NCBI GenBank assembly: GCA_026387845.1 | Contig: JAPLKX010000019.1 | Span: 1 to 15,826, forward strand | DNA: 15,826 bases | Source: Candidatus Hydrogenedentota bacterium | Lineage (GTDB): Bacteria; Hydrogenedentota; Hydrogenedentia; Hydrogenedentales; SLHB01 | Direction: 5' to 3' | In this document: positions 7,118 through 14,715 of the stretch, one piece after another | Position numbering within the stretch: the stretch's first letter is position 1 | How the letters are laid out: every line of letters begins with the position of its first letter | Notes under the pieces: generated by a model | The model's input: only the letters and a program-made list of their open reading frames with translations | What the model was told of the DNA's origin: nothing | The model's database searches: none | Position numbers and translations under genes: made by a program

Positions 7118-8209
7118 TTATTTCACTCTTGCGCGCCAGGCTGGGTAGTCTTTTTCGAGCAGATCTTTGGGGTAGTAGCCGTACCAACTGTAGCCGGTCC
7201 TTCTTTCGCGGTCGACTTGGGCGAGGGTGTAGACCTTGATACCGTCGCGGTTGGCCATGAATGGTCTGTTGGTGTCGATTTCGTAAAAGCGTGCCCAGAT
7301 GGGCGGGGCAGCGGGATCGTCGACGGCTCGGCGGTCGAACGTCGAGGTATGATTCTCATATCGCACGGTCTCGGCGTCTACTTGCTCGACCCGCAGGCCC
7401 TGAATCTTCGACCGGTCGAACCATTTCACCGCGCACTCGATTGCCCGCACGATTTCGGGCGAGGGGTTTTCAAAACCCATCAGGTATCGCACCACACCGA
7501 CGCTTTCGGCGGAGACGAGCGAGGGCAGTTCGTACGTCCTCGCCTGCGCCGGCTCGAGCGTCGCGGGGTCGTATTGGCCCGCCCATACGGTTGGCTCGCC
7601 ATTTACCACGACCTGAAGGCGCAGAATGCAGTCAGTCCCCTTGCTGACGGCGCGGGCAATGCGCGCCCGCAACTCATCGCTGAGAAACGTGAACGGCTCG
7701 TGCCCGGCGGCGGCGTTGCGCAGCGTCGTCAGGACACCCGCCGTGACGTCGTCCATGAATGTGATGAGCGGGCGGTAATTGTCGGTGCGCGGATACGAAT
7801 GCGGCCAGCCGCCGCACGCGGTTTGGGCTTTGAGCGTGAACTCGAGTCCCTGGAGCGCGGCGTCGCGATAGGCCGTGTTGCCGGTGGTGTTGAACGCCTG
7901 GGCGAGGAACTCGATCTGCGGGTAGGTGGCGCGGTTGTCGAACGAGGTGTCGGTTTTGGATTTGTCGGCGGCAAGCTGGGCCTTCTCTTCCTTGGACAAG
8001 ATGCGGAGCGGGTCCCAGTTTGGCGGCCACCCGCCGTTGGCGCGCTGGTAGAGCAGGATGTTATTGGCGATTTCGGCGATTTGACTGTCGCTGTATCGGG
8101 CGTAGTCATTTTGGCCGGCGCCGTTGCGGTAGTGGTTGACGCCGTCGGCGAATTGGTCGACGGACACGGTCGACGCGCCGAGCAGAATGGCGATGGCGAT
8201 AATGTGCAT
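7118..8209 (-). CDS. Pectate lyase, polysaccharide lyase family 10
   Basis: 363 aa with a short hydrophobic N-terminus (MHIIAIAILLGASTVS) that suggests export. PL10 enzymes cleave polygalacturonate by beta-elimination using an alpha/alpha toroid fold. Family landmarks appear in order: YQRANGGWPPNWDP around residues 54-67, TSFDNRATYPQIEFLAQAF around 88-106, GGWPHSYP at 133-140, ITFMDDVTAGVL at 149-160, VWAGQYDPATLEPAQAR in the middle, LVSAESVGVVRYLMG, and at the end PIWARFYEIDTNRPFMANRDG followed by RRTGYSWYGYYPKDLLEKDYPAW. Length fits a catalytic module alone, with no binding domain. Start ATG 8209 has GGGAGG five bases upstream. It is convergent with the symporter/GH20-like unit and divergent from the DUF2007 gene. 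It is the clearest evidence that this region handles plant or algal polysaccharide. Confidence 0.92.
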   Translation of the reverse strand: MHIIAIAILLGASTVSVDQFADGVNHYRNGAGQNDYARYSDSQIAEIANNILLYQRANGGWPPNWDPLRILSKEEKAQLAADKSKTDTSFDNRATYPQIEFLAQAFNTTGNTAYRDAALQGLEFTLKAQTACGGWPHSYPRTDNYRPLITFMDDVTAGVLTTLRNAAAGHEPFTFLSDELRARIARAVSKGTDCILRLQVVVNGEPTVWAGQYDPATLEPAQARTYELPSLVSAESVGVVRYLMGFENPSPEIVRAIECAVKWFDRSKIQGLRVEQVDAETVRYENHTSTFDRRAVDDPAAPPIWARFYEIDTNRPFMANRDGIKVYTLAQVDRERRTGYSWYGYYPKDLLEKDYPAWRARVK

Positions 8210-8241
8210 GATGGCCTCCCGGGGAGTATTCGCTTATCAGG

Positions 8242-8247
8242 TATAAT
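8242..8247 (+). promoter_or_regulatory. Possible -10 box for the DUF2007 gene
   Basis: TATAAT, a perfect sigma-70 -10 hexamer, lies 23 bases before the ATG at 8271. No good -35 hexamer is seen around 8219-8224, so the promoter is weak or only apparent. The spacing would give a very short leader that still contains AGGAAA. Confidence 0.35.
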
Positions 8248-8270
8248 TGCGCGCCTTCAGGAAATCAACA

Positions 8271-8666
8271 ATGCCGAAAGTCACCATTGCCAGCTACAGT
8301 AACGAAGCGGAGGCGGAACTCGCCGCGGGCCGGCTTGCCTGCGACGACATTAAAGCCGAGGTGCATCGGTTCAGCCGGTACAGGGCGATGGGCGCGGGCG
8401 GATACCAGCTCAGGGTGGAAGGCGCCGACCTCGCTGCCGCCAGGCGAATCCTCGCCGGCATCGACGGCGAGATCGACATGGACGAATACGTGGACGCCGA
8501 CGATGCGTCTTACCGGCGTTGCCCGAAGTGCAACTCGGTGAACGTGACGGCAGGGCCGCGGCCGCTGGCCATGGTGCTGGCGAGCGTGCTGCTGTTGGGG
8601 TTGCCGCTGCTGTTTGTGCCGCGCAACTGGTCGTGCAGAAAGTGCGGCCAGGCGTGGCGGGCGTAA
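8271..8666 (+). CDS. DUF2007 domain protein with membrane segment and split zinc ribbon
   Basis: 131 aa. Residues 3-70 (VTIASYSNEAEAELAAGRL, then DDIKAEVHRF and AAARRILAGI) match DUF2007, a small alpha/beta domain often described as a putative signal-transducing or PII-like fold. CPKC at 84-87 and CRKC at 122-125 form a four-cysteine zinc-ribbon pattern, but they are separated by a hydrophobic stretch at 99-117 (LAMVLASVLLLGLPLLFV) long enough to enter the membrane. Start ATG 8271 has AGGAAA six bases upstream. The same frame extends upstream to 8247 but without a ribosome-binding site. It is divergent from the pectate lyase and convergent with the sigma-factor gene (76 bp between stops). The function is unknown; a housekeeping regulatory or adaptor role is plausible. 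Confidence 0.8.
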   Translation: MPKVTIASYSNEAEAELAAGRLACDDIKAEVHRFSRYRAMGAGGYQLRVEGADLAAARRILAGIDGEIDMDEYVDADDASYRRCPKCNSVNVTAGPRPLAMVLASVLLLGLPLLFVPRNWSCRKCGQAWRA

Positions 8667-8742
8667 CGTTTTGCAGCAGCGCAGAATGCCGCCAAACTTG
8701 ACTGCGCCCGTCAGGAATAGTTGAAAAATTCCCCGGTGACAC

Positions 8743-11700
8743 TTATGGCAGCGGCAGATCCACTATGGCCGTCTGGGCCGGAGCGACTTCCACCGGCAAG
8801 ATCACGGCGCGCCCTTTTGACACCGCCGTGAGGACGGCAGAGCTGTCGGACTCGCTGCCGGCTGGCACGGCTACGGCGCCGAGGTAGTAAACGCCGGAGG
8901 GCAGGCCATTGAACCGGAACTCTTCTCCCGGCTTCACCACGGTCTCAGCGATGATGTCGCTGCCCAGCGCAGCGGAAATAATGGAGAAGTCGGTCGTATC
9001 GGGGAAGACGGCAACGTGGGCAACCTCATTCTGCCGCAACCCTCCGACAGTACCTTCGATTGCGCCGGCGAGTATCTCGAAATCACAGCGGACCATTTCG
9101 CCGGGGCGCGTCTGCACCTCGCGGCGGACCGCATGGATGATTTTGGGGTTGAACAAATCGTGCACTTCGACGTCGTACATGCCTTCGCGCAGTTGGCTGG
9201 CCCGGTAATAACCGCCGGCGCCGCATTCGAAGGTCATTTTGTCGACGTCGTCGGTCGAACCTGTCGGATAGACAATAACCTGCGGGTAGAAGTCGATGCC
9301 GCTTTGCGTGACGTAGCCTTCGATTCCATAGTTGGTTTCGCCCAGATCGAAATCAACTCTGCGTGTCTCGCCGGCCGCCAGATCGATTTCCTCGGCCCGC
9401 TGCGTCCGGCCGCCGTCAGCCGTCCGCACCCTCAGAGATACCGTCAGCCTGCCCGGACGCAGTCTAGTGATGCGATAAAAGCCGTCCACATCGGTCAGGC
9501 CATGCGCCGAGCCCACCCACTCCTCGCCATCGCAATTCGCTCCCACGCCCACGCCCGGCATCGGCGCTCCGTTCGAAAGCACAAAACCCTCGACTTGCCC
9601 CAACCCCTGGGTATTAATCACGAGGCGGGCGTGCAAGGTTTCGCCTTCCCGCACAGTGACGTCCGCCGTCGCCACGGGGTAGCCGACGGGCGAACTGCCG
9701 GCATAGACGTTAAGGGTATGCTCGCCGGGCAGGACAAACTCAATGCGGAACAGGCCCGTTGCCGAGGTCGTGGCCGCAGATCCGTCTATTCCGTTCCCTG
9801 GGTACCACAGAGGACCGTTGATCTCCACCTGTACCAACATGTCTGGCTGCGGCCGTCCCGACTGATCGACCACGATGCCCTCAATGCGCGACGCCGGCAA
9901 CAGCGTCAGCCGGTGGTCTGAATCCCCGCGCACCGGCCCCACCTCTTCGCTCGCGCGGCCCGATGAGTACGCCTGCAGCCGAGTGGGTAGGTGCCTCTTG
10001 GCAAGCCGGATTGAGAATCGGCCTTCGGAGTCCGTGGTGGCAAAATGCTGCTGTTCCGCGGACGCGGCGACCACTGACGCCCCGGCCACCGGCCTGCCAT
10101 CGGAATCCACGACCGTACCGGTGACGGCGGCGTCGTGCGCCACCTTGAAATCCACCCCGGCCACGTCAGCAAACGAGGCAAGCGTGTAAGAAGTTTCCGT
10201 CAAGAAATCGCCCCACAGCAACACCCGGTACCGGCCGGGCACCAGCGGTCCGAGCGAATATGCACCTTGGTCGTCCGTGAAAGTCTGGGGGTATGTACCC
10301 GTGCCAAACCCGCCACCCTCCGGCGCATCAAATCGCATTTGAATGCGCGACACAGGCTCGCCTGTTTTCTCATCCAGCACCCGTCCAGAGACATAAGCCC
10401 CCCGGACCGCCTGGACTTCCACCCCCGTCACCGCCTCCCCTTCCGGCACGACAACCTCCGGCGATTCCGCAATCACCCAGGGCGTGCCGTCGCTTATGCG
10501 GAGCCGATAGGTGTCAGGCTCGATGCCGAAAATGCTGAATCGGCCCGCACCGTCGGTTGTTCCCGAGCAGGATTGACGGCTCTTGCACCAGGAGGCTACG
10601 GATACGCCTGCAACAGGCCGCCCATCGGGCCGGCTTGTAAGGCGGCCTGAGATAGAACACCCGCCGGGGCTCATCTGAATGGTCAGCCGTTGCCGGCCCG
10701 GCATAAGGCAGCACATCTCGCTCTTTCTGGAAAAGCCGGGGCAGTCCGAAATGACGTTGTAATAGCCGGGCGTCAAGGGTCCGGCCAGAAATGTTCCGTC
10801 AGGCTGAATTTCAAACGGGCGTGGCAAATAGCTGCCAACTGAATCGTTGCACACCATCACTTTCGCATCGCCGAGCCCAGCCCCTGACGCATCCACAACG
10901 CGCCCCTCCACAACCGCCGCCGGTTCCAGCACCAGTTCGCAATATGCGTCGCCAGCCCCCCCCACACAACTCGTAATGACTTCGGCGTACGCGTAGTCCT
11001 TTTCGGCGGAGACGCGGACCTGGCAGAACAGGAAATCGGCGGCCACAGGCACTTGCTCAAAACAGAATGTGCCGTCAGCCGTTGTGGACTGCGAGACTTC
11101 CACGGGTTCAATCGAGTACGGGGTATCCCCGTTCTTCGAGAAGTTTTGAAAAAGCCTGAGGGCCTGCTGGTTGTCAATCTTGACGGTCGCACCCGCCACA
11201 GGCTTCAACGCACTATCAAGCACAAGGCCGCGAAAAGCCGCGGTAGGTTTCGCCGCGGGCGAAGCCGCCTGCCCCGTGGCGGAATCCAACACCGCCTCTT
11301 CTTTCTCAGCGGCAACCGGCGGCGCGGCTGCCTCCGTTGCGGCGGGTTCCGGCCGGGTCACAAACTCGCTCTTCTGGGTGATGTTCTGCGTAACGTAGGG
11401 CTGGTTCATGTGCCGCCAGCCCACCAGAAGCCCCAGCCCGACGATGACGGCCACCGCGGCCACGGCCGTCACGACCTTGGCCGCGCTTACCCCGACAATG
11501 GCCGCGCCCGAAACCGACAACGCTGCCGATGGCTGCCATGTGGCCGGCGCAACAGCGATAGCCGCCATAACTTTGTGGACACGCGCGGACTCCTTGCCCC
11601 TGACAGCCGTTTTCTCTCCCACCATCGCGGCCACGCGCCGTCCCAGTTCGTAGCGCGAGCGCTCGAGCCGCTTCCTGGCGGCCGCCGGAGAAATCTGGAG

Positions 11701-12156
11701 GAGCCGCGCGATCTCGCCCGTCTTCTTCCCCTCGAAGTAATGCAGAATGAGGACTTCACGGTGCAGGTCGTCCAATGCGCCCAGTTGTTCCCACACTACC
11801 CGGCACACTTCGTCCCGGGCGTGGTCGTGTGCCCGCACTGCGCCCGCCTCACCGGAGAGATCATCCAGCGGAACTTCCCGTTCACGCCGGCGCAGCAGGT
11901 CCGTTGCCGCGTTCCGCGCCACTTCCACCAGCCACGGCCCGACCGTCCGCCGCCCCGCAACACGGTCCAGCCACTGATACAGCCGCACGAACGCAACCTG
12001 CGCGATTTCCTCCGCATCCGCGGCATTGCCGATACGAGCGTACGCCACGCCGTACACGACGTTGCCGTACCGTTCCACCAGCACCCGGAATGCATCCGTT
12101 TGCCCCCGCAAGACTTTGCGGATCACGCCCCCGTCGCTCTGGATGCTCGTGAACAT
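8743..12156 (-). CDS. ECF sigma factor fused to a membrane anchor and nine carboxypeptidase-regulatory-like domains
   Basis: About 1137 aa. Residues 22-90 are sigma-70 region 2 (FRVLVERYGNVVYGVAYARI, then DAEEIAQVAFVRLYQWL). Residues 120-175 are region 4 with its helix-turn-helix (LHYFEGKKTGEIARLLQISP, then AARKRLERSRYEL). After a basic linker a hydrophobic helix follows at 227-247 (VVTAVAAVAVIVGLGLLVGW), then a Pro/Ala/Glu linker. Nine repeats begin near residues 308, 415, 501, 588, 677, 757, 854, 944 and 1032, each opening like VxGxVVDxxGRPVAGA, the CarboxypepD_reg Ig-like fold. Eleven of the 14 cysteines after the membrane helix lie in repeats 1-3. Start ATG 12156 has a strong AAAGGAGG (12171-12164) seven bases upstream; the frame runs to 12195 without a site. 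The sigma part should lie in the cytoplasm and the repeats outside, making a one-protein sensor and transcription activator. Signal and target promoters are unknown. Confidence 0.9.
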   Translation of the reverse strand: MFTSIQSDGGVIRKVLRGQTDAFRVLVERYGNVVYGVAYARIGNAADAEEIAQVAFVRLYQWLDRVAGRRTVGPWLVEVARNAATDLLRRREREVPLDDLSGEAGAVRAHDHARDEVCRVVWEQLGALDDLHREVLILHYFEGKKTGEIARLLQISPAAARKRLERSRYELGRRVAAMVGEKTAVRGKESARVHKVMAAIAVAPATWQPSAALSVSGAAIVGVSAAKVVTAVAAVAVIVGLGLLVGWRHMNQPYVTQNITQKSEFVTRPEPAATEAAAPPVAAEKEEAVLDSATGQAASPAAKPTAAFRGLVLDSALKPVAGATVKIDNQQALRLFQNFSKNGDTPYSIEPVEVSQSTTADGTFCFEQVPVAADFLFCQVRVSAEKDYAYAEVITSCVGGAGDAYCELVLEPAAVVEGRVVDASGAGLGDAKVMVCNDSVGSYLPRPFEIQPDGTFLAGPLTPGYYNVISDCPGFSRKSEMCCLMPGRQRLTIQMSPGGCSISGRLTSRPDGRPVAGVSVASWCKSRQSCSGTTDGAGRFSIFGIEPDTYRLRISDGTPWVIAESPEVVVPEGEAVTGVEVQAVRGAYVSGRVLDEKTGEPVSRIQMRFDAPEGGGFGTGTYPQTFTDDQGAYSLGPLVPGRYRVLLWGDFLTETSYTLASFADVAGVDFKVAHDAAVTGTVVDSDGRPVAGASVVAASAEQQHFATTDSEGRFSIRLAKRHLPTRLQAYSSGRASEEVGPVRGDSDHRLTLLPASRIEGIVVDQSGRPQPDMLVQVEINGPLWYPGNGIDGSAATTSATGLFRIEFVLPGEHTLNVYAGSSPVGYPVATADVTVREGETLHARLVINTQGLGQVEGFVLSNGAPMPGVGVGANCDGEEWVGSAHGLTDVDGFYRITRLRPGRLTVSLRVRTADGGRTQRAEEIDLAAGETRRVDFDLGETNYGIEGYVTQSGIDFYPQVIVYPTGSTDDVDKMTFECGAGGYYRASQLREGMYDVEVHDLFNPKIIHAVRREVQTRPGEMVRCDFEILAGAIEGTVGGLRQNEVAHVAVFPDTTDFSIISAALGSDIIAETVVKPGEEFRFNGLPSGVYYLGAVAVPAGSESDSSAVLTAVSKGRAVILPVEVAPAQTAIVDLPLP

Positions 12157-12249
12157 GTTGTGGCCTCCTTTGAGTATATACGCAGAGAGCCGCAACTTGT
12201 GACTTGATCTTTTTCCGGTGGCCGCCGTTGGTCCGAAATACCCAAGAAA

Positions 12250-12297
12250 GGGACGCCCCCCACAACGCGTGCTAAGAAGCGCGGCGTGGGGCGTCCC
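12250..12297. repeat. Structured palindromic repeat element, copy 2
   Basis: GGGACGCCCCCCAC at 12250-12263 pairs with GTGGGGCGTCCC at 12286-12297, with two unpaired C residues. The intervening core 12262-12284 (containing GCTAAGAAGCGCGG) differs in one base of 23 from the core of copy 1 at 6984-7006. It lies between the GH20 gene end and the start of the sigma-factor gene, and could terminate GH20 transcription. Confidence 0.8.
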
Positions 12298-12303
12298 TGC
12301 GAG

Positions 12304-12414
12304 TTATTGGAGATCGGTGATTAGTTTGTCGAGAGCTTTTTGGGAGTTTTCCCAGGCGGTGATGAGGTAGTGGATGTTGATGGGTTTGTTGGTGGCGAGG
12401 TAGACGTCGCGGTT
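12304..12414 (-). pseudogene. In-frame C-terminal continuation of the GH20 gene after TAG
   Basis: Directly after the TAG at 12417-12415 the same frame stays open for 36 codons and ends at TAA 12306-12304. The encoded text (NRDVYLATNKPINIHYL, then ITAWENSQKALDKLITDLQ) looks like a normal protein end, with an amphipathic helix that matches the helical C-terminus before the TAG. The element copy at 12250 begins right after it. The TAG therefore probably interrupts an originally longer gene, for example by CAG to TAG, or is a base-call error, or is read through. Confidence 0.65.
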
Positions 12415-14283
12415 CTACTGCCACATTGCCCATTGGCGATCTTTGAGCGACCGGTATTTTTCGGCGTGGGCGCGTGCGTTGAACTCGGGCAGCTTCTTCG
12501 CGGTGTCGCGGTACTGGAGTGCGAGGTCGGCGGCGAACTCGAGCATCCGGGCGCAAAGATCGTGGCTGTTCAGATAGTCGGCGTTGAGGCGCGGGGCCGA
12601 TTTCTTGAGCAGGACGTGGGCCCGGCCTGCGCGGTCTTTCAAGTTGCGCCAGTATTGGAGCGTCTCGGAGGCAGAGGCCATGGCGGGGATCTGTTCGGCG
12701 GGATCGCTCACCGACATTTTCCGCGCCCACTGAGTATAGGCGAGCTTGTCGCCCTGGGATTTCGCAAGCAGCGTTAGGGCCTCGCCGACATCGCCGGGCC
12801 CCCCCGCGAAGAACTGCGCCGCGAACGCCGCCGAATACGCCTCCATCGGGATGGGCTCGGGCTTCCAACCTTGCGCGCCGCAGTATACGGCGCCGTAATA
12901 CGTGACCTCGCTGAGATTAGCGCCGGCCGCGCCGAGGTTCCAGTCGCCCCAGTTCGAGACGAACGTGCCGAGGGCTTTTTGCTGCGCGGTTTTTGCGGCA
13001 ATCTGCTCGATGTTTTTCAGCGAGTAGGCGTACATCGGGTAGAGGTTCGCCCAGTCCCACATCCCGGAGAGCGACACGGTGGTGAACCCGCCCTTGACGA
13101 GCGATTCGAGGCCCGGGTGATCGTCCTTGACCGCGTAGTCCCAGTACATCATGACGATATCGCGGGGCAACATCGGGATCACGTTGGGGTGGTTGAGGAC
13201 GATGTCGGCGTACATCATCATGGTTTTGCCGTTGGCTTTGACGGTGTCGTCGAGCCGGGTGTAGTAATCGGCGTAGACGCGCTCGATGCCCTTTTCCTTG
13301 ACGGCGCCGGCGCTTTTGCCCTCTCCAACGACCTGGCTTTCATCGAGTGCGCAGTGAAAATACTTGCCCGGGAAATTGGGGGCGATCTCGTTGATGAGGT
13401 TTTGGACGAACTGGATGCTTTCTTCGGAGGTGGGGCAGATGGTTCCGGCGCCTTCCTTCTCGGCGAGGTGGGCGTACTTCGGGTTGCTGAGGGTATTTTC
13501 CATGTGGGCGAGTAACTCGACAACGGGGATCACCTCGATGTAGTAGTTCCTGGCGTACTCGGCGACCTCGCGCAACTCGTCAAACGTGAACCGGTCGTGA
13601 TTCTCGCCGAGCGCGGGATCGAATTTGTAGACAAAATGGTCGCTCTCGATGAACCACAGGTGGGTGTTCATCTTGAACTGGGCGAGCGTGCGCACGGTCC
13701 GCTTGAGGTCTTCGACGGTGGGCAACTGGTCTCGCCCGTAGTCTTCGTGGAAGCCGCGCATCTCGAGCGCCGGCCAATCGGCGATGCGGGCGCACGGGAT
13801 GGCGTCGAGCTTGTGGACGCGCGCGCTCTCGAGCAACTGCTCCGCCGTCATCATCCCGTAAAACAGGCCCTGCTCGGCCTTCGCGGCGACGCAGATGCCG
13901 GCGGGGCTGATTTCGAGAACGTAGCCTTCGCGATCGGCCGTGGGCGCGTTGGCTGCGGCTTGAGGCAGGTCGGGGCCGATCGGAGCGGGTGCGGCGTCGC
14001 CGGCGAAAATAGCGAGGCCGAACGCGCCTGGGGTTATTTCGATGATGTCGATGCCGCGGGAAATGCCGAGCCGTGCCTGCATCTCGCGCAACCGGGCCTG
14101 GAGCCGGCCTGCGGCTTGTTTATCGGGCGCCTGGATGATAAACCCGAGCGGCGCGTCGGGAAGAGCGAAGACGTCGTTGCGGACCTCGACCTGTTGCGGT
14201 TGCGGCAGGAGATCGTTGAATACATCAACCTGGTTTCCGCTGCCCATGAACGCCAACACTGCAATGCACGCCATCGTTCCCAT
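12415..14283 (-). CDS. Glycoside hydrolase family 20 (beta-N-acetylhexosaminidase-like), in-frame TAG near the end
   Basis: Exported enzyme of about 622 aa to the TAG, or about 659 aa with the continuation. From ATG 14283 there is a short signal peptide (MGTMACIAVLAFMGSG) with GGGAAAGG eight bases upstream. In-frame starts at 14319 (ATG) and 14346 (GTG) have poorer sites. Residues 20-170 form a GH20b-type alpha/beta domain (LLPQPQQVEV, REGYVLEISPAGI, AEQGLFYGMMTAEQLL). The TIM barrel begins at IADWPALEMRGFHEDYGRD, continues through LAQFKMNTHLWFIESD and IEVIPVVELLAHMENTL, and reaches YFHCALDESQ with the Asp-Glu pair near 314-315. As in the lipoprotein at 5718-6770, the usual HxGGDE is altered (HCALDE). 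A helical C-terminal segment follows. It probably removes terminal N-acetylhexosamine residues outside the cytoplasm. Next downstream on the same strand, after a repeat, is the sigma-factor gene. Confidence 0.88.
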   Translation of the reverse strand: MGTMACIAVLAFMGSGNQVDVFNDLLPQPQQVEVRNDVFALPDAPLGFIIQAPDKQAAGRLQARLREMQARLGISRGIDIIEITPGAFGLAIFAGDAAPAPIGPDLPQAAANAPTADREGYVLEISPAGICVAAKAEQGLFYGMMTAEQLLESARVHKLDAIPCARIADWPALEMRGFHEDYGRDQLPTVEDLKRTVRTLAQFKMNTHLWFIESDHFVYKFDPALGENHDRFTFDELREVAEYARNYYIEVIPVVELLAHMENTLSNPKYAHLAEKEGAGTICPTSEESIQFVQNLINEIAPNFPGKYFHCALDESQVVGEGKSAGAVKEKGIERVYADYYTRLDDTVKANGKTMMMYADIVLNHPNVIPMLPRDIVMMYWDYAVKDDHPGLESLVKGGFTTVSLSGMWDWANLYPMYAYSLKNIEQIAAKTAQQKALGTFVSNWGDWNLGAAGANLSEVTYYGAVYCGAQGWKPEPIPMEAYSAAFAAQFFAGGPGDVGEALTLLAKSQGDKLAYTQWARKMSVSDPAEQIPAMASASETLQYWRNLKDRAGRAHVLLKKSAPRLNADYLNSHDLCARMLEFAADLALQYRDTAKKLPEFNARAHAEKYRSLKDRQWAMWQ

Positions 14284-14431
14284 GTGTGCCGCCTTTCCCA
14301 GTTGGTTCCCAAGCGACATCTTACAATGATCCGGCTCGGGTTTCACCCCGCGTAACAGCGCAAAGCTGAAAAGGGGTTTGCCAAGTTATTGATGTCAACG
14401 CCCGACAAAATCAAGCGCCTGGCGTTCGGCA

Positions 14432-14602
14432 TACGCTGAAAGCGTTAAAGATATGAGCCTGGGCAACGCCCCAGGAAGACAATGGGCAATCATAAAGCAC
14501 CCTAAAGGGGTGCAAGGACTCCTGCCGTCCATACAGGGCGGACGCTGGGGCCATTTTCCTGGGGCGTTGCCCTAGGCTGTTACGTTCTGCGCTTTCAGCG
14601 CA
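14432..14602. repeat. Composite inverted repeat with nested hairpins
   Basis: The arms are 14456-14477 (AGCCTGGGCAACGCCCCAGG plus AA) and 14556-14578, complementary except for one extra T in the right arm. Outside them are two small hairpins, ACGCT(gaa)AGCGT at 14433-14445 and TGCGCT(ttc)AGCGCA at 14588-14602, which mirror each other. Inside is GCACCC(taaag)GGGTGC at 14497-14513. The roughly 170-bp unit thus folds into a long stem with side hairpins. It lies in the intergenic space between the divergent GH20 and Mrr genes. The layout fits a non-autonomous mobile repeat or a structured RNA. No open frame is present. Confidence 0.8.
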
Positions 14603-14715
14603 ACACCGTCTCTGCCCACCACCGGTGGGCTGATCAATGCGTTTCTCCTGCCCTCAGCCCTAAACTAGACTCATGAGGGCAACAGGTCTACAATTACTTC
14701 AAGGGAAAGAAACAA

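Noticed and set aside
12175..12180. TATATA as a -10 box of the sigma-factor gene
   Set aside because: A start six to eight bases downstream would cut into the AAAGGAGG ribosome-binding site, and no -35 box is seen.
11053..12207. A 384-codon plus-strand frame opposite the sigma-factor gene
   Set aside because: Antisense shadow. The opposite strand has clear sigma regions 2 and 4 and a strong ribosome-binding site.
12415..12417. TAG reassigned as a sense codon in this organism
   Set aside because: TAG ends the ATPase gene cleanly at 3780-3782 and both recombinase fragments, and other genes show no internal TAG.
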